DNA from: Allodiplogaster sudhausi | Lineage: Eukaryota > Nematoda > Chromadorea > Rhabditida > Diplogasteridae | Direction: 5' to 3' | Assembly: GCA_945643635.1 (NCBI GenBank) | Contig: CALZFC010000356.1 | Coordinates: 2,946,001-3,010,000, forward strand | DNA length: 64,000 nt | Part shown: positions 1-9,700 of the stretch, one piece after another | Layout: each line of letters begins with the position of its first letter | Numbering within the stretch: the stretch's first letter is position 1 | The notes under the pieces: model-generated | What the model saw: the letters and a program-made list of their open reading frames with translations, nothing else | Databases searched by the model: none | What the model was told of the DNA's origin: nothing | Program-made: the position numbers and the translations under genes

Positions 1-8
1 CCTTGCAG

Positions 9-714
9 GTCGCCCTGCACGCATCTCTCACGCGCCTCCTGGACGGCTATTCGCTCGGCGATGACGACGCAGTCGACAGTGCGACTCTGCGCGCCGTGCT
101 CAGGGCGCGCGAGTCGAAGGACTTCTTCGACGAGCTCTGTGCCGCCAAGAACTCCCTGAGCAGGGTCTGGTCTTCTTTCTTCTTTTTCTTTCTAAACCTC
201 AATGCTTTCTCCCTCTCTGTCTCTCTATATCACTAATCTCTCTCTCTCTCTCACCCATTCTCTCTCTCTTTCTCTCTATTCGCCGCTTCTTGCCGTTATC
301 ACCTCTTGCTTTCACTCTCACTGTCTCTCTATATCACGCCTCTTTCCATGCTCGAGGTCACTAATGGTAGTTAGGAAAGGTGTTGGTTTTTTTGTTCCAG
401 TAGGCAAAAGCAGCGCATTTTACTCTACTATTAATCAAGCGCTTTGGCGATAGACAAATGTCTATCTACATTTGCCTCGATTAGACCGTTACAGATCTCA
501 CAAGCGGCGATGATTACTATCATTAATGTTTGTCCTGCATGTTCGTAGACTTCGTAGCATTTATATTGCTCGTTAAATGTGTAGTAAAAACTATTGTGAG
601 CTTCTTTATTTGTCAAATAAACAATTTGACAGCCCCTTAACGATACTGTGTTGGACGCCTTTCTAGAGCGATTTTTGTAAGCAGGAGACCTATTTCGAGG
701 AAGACGATGCATGA
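9..714 (+). CDS. Possible 3' end of an unidentified gene (two exons)
   Basis: A first exon (9-164) follows a ttgcag acceptor at the window edge and reads 52 codons with strong C/G third positions, ending at an agg|gtctgg donor in phase 0. A candidate last exon (685-714) follows a gcag acceptor and reads a short acidic tail before TGA. The first exon looks coding. The join to the second is weak, because 685-714 lies opposite the second membrane helix of the channel gene on the other strand. The family is not recognised; only the C-terminal part of the gene would be in the window. Confidence 0.35.
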
Positions 715-3700
715 GCAGCACGAGGAGGAGACTTATCTGGCCGCCAAGGGAAGAGACAGCAGAGAAGCGAACTCAATATACATATATGCACAACATAAAC
801 TGTCATTTGTGTACATTTTCGATGTTAATATTATCAAATGACAGACTGAAGTCGAGAGTTCCTCAACCTCGACGTGGGACTTGACGATGTCAAAGGAAAT
901 GGCTACTTCCCCCTATCAGTTGAATTGCAAGGATATTTTTTTAAAGTGGACCCTACATACATCAATCAGAAATTACTTCTTGTCCTCACAACATGTTAAG
1001 AGAGCCTCTCAGTAAAGGTCAAGGAGCGCCTGCCCTAGAAATTCATAATTTTTCTACAACCTTGAAAACATTATGAGGGATGTATCTAGTGTTCATAACA
1101 AAGTCTAGGCGGTCAGAAAGTTTAGAAAAAATTTTTTCACTTAGATATAAGTCGTAATGTTCATAAATTTTGGATGACCATAACTACCGTTATACTCAAT
1201 ATTTCTGAATAATCTTTTCACTGTTAGATTCCTTGTTCAAAACTACACAAAAAATTCCGTGGAGACCATTTTCGAAAAATAAAATTTTTATGACTTTTCT
1301 CCAATTTAAGTTTTTAAAAAGTCGTTTTCAGGTAATAACTTTTTTTTTTACTATTACGTCCAAAAAACTGAATGGTCCATGAGAAAGAGCAGGAAAAACT
1401 ACACAGAATATGTTTTTGCGAGGAAAAATCTCGGATACTTTTTTTTGGGTATCTGCATTTGAATATGGGTTTCTGAGCAAATTTTGGCTTTGGCTGCAAA
1501 CCATAATTTCTTTCAAACTTCATCAATTTTAAAACGGATTAGTCAATTCGATGTAATTTTTTATCCTCTTTAAAATGGTATATACTTTGTATGCAAAAGA
1601 AATTAGTCTAAAGGCCTAAAATTGACTTTTTGTGTTTTTGGCCAAATTCTGGTGTTAAAATACTCATTCTTTGGATCATTAATGGGTCATATAGACCGAA
1701 TTACCATATAATATTTATTATACAAGAAAGAGCAGTTAAAACTGAGTCGGGTACAGCTTTTTAATCAAAATCTGAGGATACCTTTTTTTGGGAATATGTA
1801 TTTGAATGCTGACCGTTGAAGGCGATATTGCTGCATATTTTTTGGCAATTATTTCAAATTAGTTCTTTTGAAACATCTAGCACCTAATAATATGTATTCC
1901 AGGATTCTTTGAAGTTCTTTCATGATATACCACTTAAAAGTACTCTAAAAGTCAAGAAATTTCATTTTTACGAGCCTAGAAGGCGAAATAAATGTATGAA
2001 AACTCCTTAGAAGCCAACTATCAGGTCATTTGTGAATCGGATTGCCAAAAAGGTCATAACCATTCGAAAGAGCAGAGACTTTTACATAATATATCCTTCG
2101 ATGAAAATGCAAAACCTGTACATTTTTAAGAAATCTTGAAATTTCAAAAAAAATTCACGAGATGTTTCGACTATTTTGAGCTGCTCTGCGAATGCTGGTA
2201 CCAATGGAACTTATGTTCTGAAAACTGTGCCATTAGGTTGTTTGAGACGACAAACATAAATTTGACGTTGATTTTCTACTTTTGACTACCATCCATGGTT
2301 CACTTGATCGAAATGAAATTTTTCTGCATATTATATTTCATTCCTTTGGCAAAAGTACCATGGATGGTAGTCAAAAGTAGAAAATCAACGTCAAATTTAT
2401 GTTTGTCGTCTCAAACAACCTAATGGCACAGTTTTCAGAACATAAGTTCCATTGGGACCAGCATTCGCAGAACAGCTCAAAATAGTCGAAACATCTCGTG
2501 AATTTTTTTTGAAATTTCAAGATTTCTTAAAAATGTACAGGTTTTGCATTTTCATCGAAGGATATATTATGTAAAAGTCTCTGCTCTTTCGAATGGTTAT
2601 GACCTTTTTGGCAATCCGATTCACAAATGACCTGATAGTTGGCTTCTAAGGAGTTTTCATACATTTATTTCGCCTTCTAGGCTCGTAAAAATGAAATTTC
2701 TTGACTTTTAGAGTACTTTTAAGTGGTATATCATGAAAGAACTTCAAAGAATCCTGGAATACATATTATTAGGTGCTAGATGTTTCAAAAGAACTAATTT
2801 GAAATAATTGCCAAAAAATATGCAGCAATATCGCCTTCAACGGTCAGCATTCAAATACATATTCCCAAAAAAAGGTATCCTCAGATTTTGATTAAAAAGC
2901 TGTACCCGACTCAGTTTTAACTGCTCTTTCTTGTATAATAAATATTATATGGTAATTCGGTCTATATGACCCATTAATGATCCAAAGAATGAGTATTTTA
3001 ACACCAGAATTTGGCCAAAAACACAAAAAGTCAATTTTAGGCCTTTAGACTAATTTCTTTTGCATACAAAGTATATACCATTTTAAAGAGGATAAAAAAT
3101 TACATCGAATTGACTAATCCGTTTTAAAATTGATGAAGTTTGAAAGAAATTATGGTTTGCAGCCAAAGCCAAAATTTGCTCAGAAACCCATATTCAAATG
3201 CAGATACCCAAAAAAAAGTATCCGAGATTTTTCCTCGCAAAAACATATTCTGTGTAGTTTTTCCTGCTCTTTCTCATGGACCATTCAGTTTTTTGGACGT
3301 AATAGTAAAAAAAAAAGTTATTGCCTGAAAACGACTTTTTAAAAACTTAAATTGGAGAAAAGTCATAAAAATTTTATTTTTCGAAAATGGTCTCCACGGA
3401 ATTTTTTGTGTAGTTTTGAACAAGGAATCTAACAGTGAAAAGATTATTCAGAAATATTGAGTATAACGGTAGTTATGGTCATCCAAAATTTATGAACATT
3501 ACGACTTATATCTAAGTGAAAAAATTTTTTCTAAACTTTCTGACCGCCTAGACTTCGTTATGAACACTAGATACATCCCTCATAATGTTTTCAAGGTTGT
3601 AGAAAAATTATGAATTTCTAGGGCAGGCGTCCATAGCGGCCTCCTTGAGTCTTACAGAGAGGCTCTCTTAACTTTAGTCTTTTGCTCACAAATTTTGAAA

Positions 3701-5216
3701 AACTTGGCCCAACAATGCTTGTTGCGCAGTTGCCTTCAGATGTTACGTTGCTATTAGACGTATTTGTGACAGTGTTCATCGAAGGAGTACAGGAATCTTT
3801 AACCTGAATTAAATGGGAATACAAAATTTTTTGGCGTTTTATGTATGATTGAAAGCAACACCTTTTGCCTGCTGCTTGGCGCTTGGAAGACCAGCGTTTC
3901 GAAAGTGTTGGAATAACAAGGCGGAGGGCAGTCGCATTGTGGCCAGCCTGAGGGATCGCCGCGGGAAGAGAGGAGTGACGAGATGCATGCAACTTAAGTA
4001 CATTTACATATGTAAATCGCTCGCACATGAAACTGGGATGCAAACGTTTGTCGAAGCCACACGGACGAACGCAGCCTTGCTTCCTGACAAAAGTAGCATC
4101 CATACATAAACGACATCTTGATAGCAAGAACGGAAGCAACACCTCAATGACATCATCTTTGACAAGTATGCAAATTATGTAAACTCCTAAATTAGAATGG
4201 ATTCAGTTTGCTCCGATAAATAACATAAAGCTGACATCGATGGAGTAATCAAAGTCAAATTATAGAATGAAGCCACTTCTGATTTGTCACGAACGCACCG
4301 CTCGCTTACTCCGCCGTATGCGGAATATGCAAACTGACCACATCATAATTAAAATTACTTCCTAGACTTTGCAGTGTAGTTGCGAATCAAAGTTTTCATT
4401 GTGAAAATTTGGATCTAAGAAAAAAAAACCCCGCACATCCATCTCGCTTAATCGAATTGTCGTTGTGGTTCCTGGAAGAAGCGTGATTCCTTTGCTCTCA
4501 GCAAAGAACCCGAGATTTGCTGGAAGACATTTAGATAGTGCTGTCTATTGATACTATAGGAAAGAACAAATAATGTGGGCATACTCAAATGAATGAAGAC
4601 ATTGACCCCAGTTGTTTCCGACCAGATGGCCTGCTCGGCACTGTGCACATCCACAGGTACAAAAAATCCATCAGAAAAATTTGTTTCTCGATACTACATA
4701 TTTCAATTTAATATTTCAAAAAAAGTGCGCCCACCTAGTTCATCTTCAACGATCGCTAGGCTGGTTGTACGGTTCTGGGCAGCTGGATTAAAGACGAAGC
4801 AGTTTCCAAGGTAGGGATCATGTCGCATTTAGAATGCGGATCTATGGCAAGCGGGGTTTCCTCGGCGTATCTACCGTAATATCATTCTACTGTATACTTG
4901 GAACATAAATATTTCGCCTAACTGGTGTAATTAATTATTTAAGGAAGATAGCTCAGACGCTCCATTTTTTCATGCCTCAAACTTGTTTTACCAATTTTTA
5001 TATGCTTCCCAAATAGTATAATACATATTATAATGGAGGGACATCTTTCAACACCGACCCCAATTCAAGTGTTGAACCCAGAAATGTCGCATCAGCAATG
5101 ATGTCTTCGAGAGTCCAACTTACGCCGCGGACGCGGTCTTCATCAGAGATGAAGCTTAGCAATGCAGGCAAAGAGGAAGTGAAAACAGCCGGGGAATTCT
5201 TTCCAGTTGAAATAAT
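431..5216 (-). CDS. DEG/ENaC-type sodium channel (degenerin-like), N-terminus missing
   Basis: A trimeric amiloride-sensitive-type cation channel of the plasma membrane, if intact. Exons seen, in protein order: 5216-5043 (ectodomain, DEDR..SWTLEDII); about 4828-4744 (family hallmark GNCFVFN); 4693-4585 (GVNVFIH); 4519-4437 (LLPGTTTTIRL); 4333-4295 (AYGGVSERC); 4156-about 4110 (CFRSCYQD); 4079-4008 (Cys-rich, QGCVRPCGFDK); about 3947-3862; 3803-3690; 912-843 (acidic pre-helix segment); 771 downward (LGGQISLLL, second membrane helix). Most junctions match in phase, but the acceptor before GNCFVFN and the junctions next to it do not resolve cleanly. The stop is at 431, or about 637 if a 43 nt intron in the TM2 exon is used. 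Exons with TM1 should lie above 5216; a FPTLSFF segment near 5960-5910 is a candidate. The 913-3689 intron carries a palindromic transposon. Odd: the usual Cys pair after the LEDII segment is absent (ATFLGSTLE), and the GxS selectivity-filter motif of TM2 is not seen. It could be divergent or decaying. Confidence 0.62.
996..3671. mobile_element. Palindromic TTAA element, copy 1 (non-autonomous DNA transposon)
   Basis: A 2.68 kb inverted repeat. The left arm (about 996-2299) and right arm (about 2357-3671) are near-perfect reverse complements around a loop of about 57 bp. Both ends read TTAAGAGAGCCTCTC inward. Flanks outside TTAA differ (catg on the left, cttt on the right), so TTAA fits a target duplication as made by piggyBac-type transposases. 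The right end carries about 11 extra bases near its tip; the second copy in this window shows the same asymmetry, so it is a family trait. No transposase ORF is present. A short frame is open in both arms (1314-1526 on - and 3130-3342 on +) only because the arms mirror each other. It sits in an intron of the channel gene, 18 bp from the donor. Confidence 0.9.
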
Positions 5217-6735
5217 CTGAAAATGCCACATCTGAACTAGCGCACACTTGCGATTTTATCCGACAGTATCTCCATTAAAATTAAATCGTTAAAAAAATAT
5301 GCTCAACTAACCTGAAGTCATCGGCTTCACCAACGACTACCGAGACGCGATTCGTCGTGGTATCGCCGGCAAGTTCGGCAAGCACGCGCCGACTGCGCCC
5401 GCCACGGGCAGCGGCGGCACGGTCGCTCATCAGCCAGCAATATTCTCATGGTCAGACCAGAGCTACTCGGTCCAGAAAGTCTGACAATGAGAGTGATCCC
5501 TTTACATACAGCGTTGCAATTAAGCTCCCTTATTATACACAGAGATATTTTCAGATACTGTCTTGTACATGCATAAATGTAGCTTGTGAATAGAAATTCT
5601 TCACATTTGAACAATTTATGACGCTGCTGAACACTGAAAAAAAATGAAGAGATTTATGTGTGGTTCTTACATGTAGAAGTTTAGAAAAGAAATATGCTTG
5701 ACTCTAGACTTAATGTGAGATGCAGTCATAGTAAAACATCTGGAAATGCTTCATCGAAGTGCTCCATAAATCTCGCGCTTGTGAAGCTGTTAATGAATGC
5801 TCTTGACATGAAGACCATCCAAATGTCAGATTACAAAGTAAAAGACGCTGTGTGCTTCAAGGATATGCAGGGAGAGTGCAGTGGTCTTGAAGGGGTAAAA
5901 ACATTGTGCGCATCGATTGCCCTTCTTGGAGAGAAAAATGACAGCGTTGGGAAGCTAATTACGAGGAGCGTTGGCTTATTTTTTTTAAGTACATAGCACA
6001 TCTGCACATTTGAAGATACATGTATTCATATCTGCGTATGCAGATGGTTGACAATGATGACCCAAGTGCGTTACCATTTCTCATCAGTCACTGAGAATGT
6101 CTTCTCCCAGATATGTATGTATGTATGGTATCAAATTTCCGTATATATTATTTGTATTTTATAGTATTATAAGATGACTCAGTCCGCGAAAATTTTGTGC
6201 GAATTTTAGAATATAAAAATAATTTGAGTCATCAGAAAAAAAAAAACAAAAAAAGGTGGAATATTCTTTATTTTCCACAAAAGTTTTTTTTTTCAAAAAG
6301 ATTTACTTTGACATCTTACACTTGTAGTGTGTGCAGACTCGAGGCTGACATTTTGTTCATGTTCATTTTCGTAGCCAAGCGAGTGCTGGCTTTTTTTCAA
6401 TATTAAGTTATCTGCTCACAGAGAACGGCACTGATTGTCAGATCAAATAGTAAAATTGCCGTTCAAAATGTGCTAATGATGAAGGTCTGTTACACATTTG
6501 CAGTGAGGAAACTCTTGAAAATCTTGTGACATCAGAATGTTACACCCCCATTCTAATCTCGATTCTTACTTCACTCAACTATTCTTTCTAACTTGTCATC
6601 GCTCATCGCACGTAACACCATTGTTCCTGGTCAAATCCTTTAATTAGAGCGATGGGACTAATTAAATAATTACATAAACATATTCGAATTGAATTGAATC
6701 GATATTATAATATCTGTATCTCTCGAGAGTGTGCA
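5217..6735. other. Stretch between channel and chemoreceptor genes; no firm gene
   Basis: N-terminal exons of the channel gene should lie here on the minus strand. A + strand stretch at 5316-5420 is GC3-rich and open between a ctgaag acceptor and an acg|gtcgct donor; its strand conflict with the channel is unresolved. A 100-codon + frame at 5694-5996 is open but unconvincing. At 6314-6354 there is a segment resembling the first exon of the membrane protein at 19.4 kb. Confidence 0.4.
6314..6354 (+). repeat. Partial copy of an exon segment found at 19.39-19.43 kb
   Basis: About 36 of 41 bases match the segment at 19394-19434, including the run gaggctgacattttg. Both copies read through as a Cys-x-x-Cys followed by an LEADIL motif. 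Here no start, splice sites or downstream domain follow, so this is either a relic or an exon of an unseen relative. Confidence 0.5.
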
Positions 6736-9700
6736 ATGCTCGTGGATGAGATCACCGTCTCGATCTGGGCGGTCGAAGTCGCAATGATTCGCGTGCCGGC
6801 GGCTGTCTTCGGAATTGACGTAATCTTGCAGATGACACGTGATCGATTCTTCCATCGCTTATTTCGGTGCGATTATTTATTTATTTTCGAATTTTATTCA
6901 CACATATATGTGAATAGATAATCTATGTATGAGTATATACTCTAAAAGTTGTATTTGATCCACCACATGTCTCTATCTCATTGTCACTATGCAAGGCAGC
7001 TTATTAACGAGATTATTTGGAACAAAAAAAAACGTTTCTAACCTTAAATGTTTTTTCTCTCTAAAGAACGGTTGTTGATGCGACATTATAATTGCAGTCT
7101 CCTCCTCGTGCTCATCTCGCTCTGTAACTTTCCGCTCTCGGCCGTCCGCTTCATAACGATGGCCTCGAGGATTGCTCGTTATGGCTATGCGCCCATTCCT
7201 TATTATGTCAGCGCACCTTGTTCGCGATATTGAAACTTATTAAAGGGGTTACCGTAGTTTTTTTTCTAATATCGTAGTCGCGTTCTCTGTAAGTCGCATG
7301 CTCTTTCGCCCTTGCGACAGGCAAAAATACCCGAATTCAAAACTCCTTTAAAAAGAATATTTATTTATGCTGTTCTTCTTTTGAGGCCTAAAGAAACTTG
7401 TCAAATATTGTTAATATAAAAAAAAAACATTAAAGCAATTCTAAACAATCACCTCGCTCACTTATAATCTCGCTTAGTTCCCGCTAGCCGCCGTGATGTT
7501 CTTCTTCACGATCGCCCGCTGCCTCGCGTTGATCGCAGCGACGCTCGGTCGGGTTTACGCCACCGTCTACTACGAAAGGAGACGCGCCTTCGCTTCAGCC
7601 GCATCCCAGACGGCCATTCTTATGGCTATTGTTCTCTTGATTTGCTATTTCTCTCAACTGAAGCGATTACATTTACAAAATAACAAATTAGCTATTATGG
7701 CTACTGCAAATGTTTCTACTTTTTTCAAGATACATCATCACATGTAAAAAAAAAATTTGTTTAAAGTTTAAAATAAAAGAAAACATTTCACAGATCTTGC
7801 CAACTACCGCAATGACCATGATCATCTTCTTTGTCAACGCGGGTTGGAAGAACTGTTGCGCCTCGTTAATTTCTTTTGCAAAGGCTATATTGAACACAGT
7901 TTCTATAAGGTGTAAGTAATAGACGTTTCTCTTCAGGAGGCCTCTTCGTATTGACTGTTCTCATGCTGACGACGCTGTGCTCGGGAATTGTGGGGTTTTG
8001 CTGGTCTTGGAGATTCATACATATGTTGGCATTGTAATATGTAATTATCATTGATGCATTGCGTGATGCGACATTTCATCAAGCTAGCAAAAGTTCCTTA
8101 TTCTTCCTCTTATAAACATGGAATTTCGGAGCATTAAAGCCAGTTCAGCGAGAGCAAGACAAATTGTAGTGCATTTTCCAAATTCTTGTTAGTTAGCTCA
8201 CTTTTTCCAATTCTAGTTAGCAGCATACCTCTACTACGTCAATTCTTCTCGCTACAACCGCCGCCATGCAATGTGCGCGCCGTTGCTGCTCAAGTTCTCG
8301 ACGAAGGAGAGCGTTCGGGTACGAGGGATTCATGCTTGAGGCGCCCCCCCCCCCTCAAACCGCCCGGTTTCATGTGATAGGCTCTTTTGTATAGGTTTTA
8401 CTCTTACTAAATAGTTTTATTTTTATTCTTTTGAAAACCGTAGAAGATAATACTCGAGTCATCCGATGTGATATCTCTCTTATACCATCAGGCGATTCGT
8501 CTCTTCTTGCCGACGGTGCTGAGCGAGTTGACGTGCGACTCCATCATCATATGCCTCATCATCTACTCCATCTGCTGCACTCCCTACTCCCTCGCCACCG
8601 ACACCACGCGTCTCAGCCACGCATACGATCTGGCTAGTCTAACATGGAGAGTCAGGTATTAGCCTCCCCCCTCCCCTCAGGCCACCTCGATCATCTGCGT
8701 AGGGGGCGGTGGCTTTCAAAAAAAAAAACACGGACGAACCCGAAAAACAAGTCATGACGCCACGAGCACCTTTCTTTCGTCTGCGTAAAATCGTCTAGAA
8801 TGAGAAATATGTACGTATTCGACAAATTCATCTTCAAAAGACAATGGCGACACATGCCAGATTTCGATTTTTTTTACAATTTTAATTTAACAATCGGTAA
8901 ACCTTTTCTGTGTCACAAATTTGACTTTTTTTTGCCACAAAAAAAATTCGTGTCACTAATTTACTTTTTATTTTCTGTCCTTAAATTAACTTTTTTTTGC
9001 CAAAAAATATTTACTGTCCCAAATTTTACTTTTTTTTGCCACTAATATTCCGTCCTTATATTTCCGTCCTTTTTGCTGTCAATGCTATAAATTATGTTAT
9101 GTATTTCTCAATTTGCTGTGCTGGAATGTATGTTGGTGCACCTGTAGGTCTTCCGATGGAAGACGACGGACTGTCTTCCTTGTTTCCAACGTCGAGTTCC
9201 GCGGATCTGGATGAACGTGAATCCGCTTCTTCATCCCATTACGACTCAAGCAATCCGTTTTCGGACGAGGATAGCGACTTGCGCGATGAACCTCGTTCGA
9301 CCAAACGTAGAGGTTCATGCTGTTCTTGTAATTAGCATAGTAGCCTACGTGAGCCTCGCCTATTTCATAATGCATATTAGCGTTCAATCGGCTAGCTCAC
9401 TTTGTCCCTTCTCCCCAAATTTACCTCTCTCCCGCCTCTCATCGCCTCACATTTCTATTCCCATCTCAGGAAAACGAATCGACCTGGCGCTGTTTTGCGA
9501 ACTATGAAGAATTCAGGACTTTTGGAATCAAGAGAAACATAACTGGCGTTTTCATCTAGAGCGTAGCACAAAGCGAGGAGATATTCAAGAGTGGTTAGCT
9601 TTGCATCTGTATGCAAAACCGAACGAATTAAACTGTGAATATGTAGGCACTGCGAGTACCGCCGAATGAAGGGCTATCGGTGCCAAAAGGTGCTACGACT

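Noticed and set aside
1314..1526. Short frames seen in mirror image in both arms of the palindrome (also at 3130-3342 and 42130-42315)
   Set aside because: They are the same AT-rich non-coding sequence read in the repeat arms; no start context, domain or codon bias.
3618..4142. A single 174-codon minus-strand frame rich in Cys
   Set aside because: Several spliced channel exons explain the same region better, and the frame runs by chance into the transposon.
5311..5430. GC-rich open stretch readable on both strands
   Set aside because: The + reading has better third-position bias, the - reading would suit the channel gene; neither joins cleanly to neighbours, so no gene is called.
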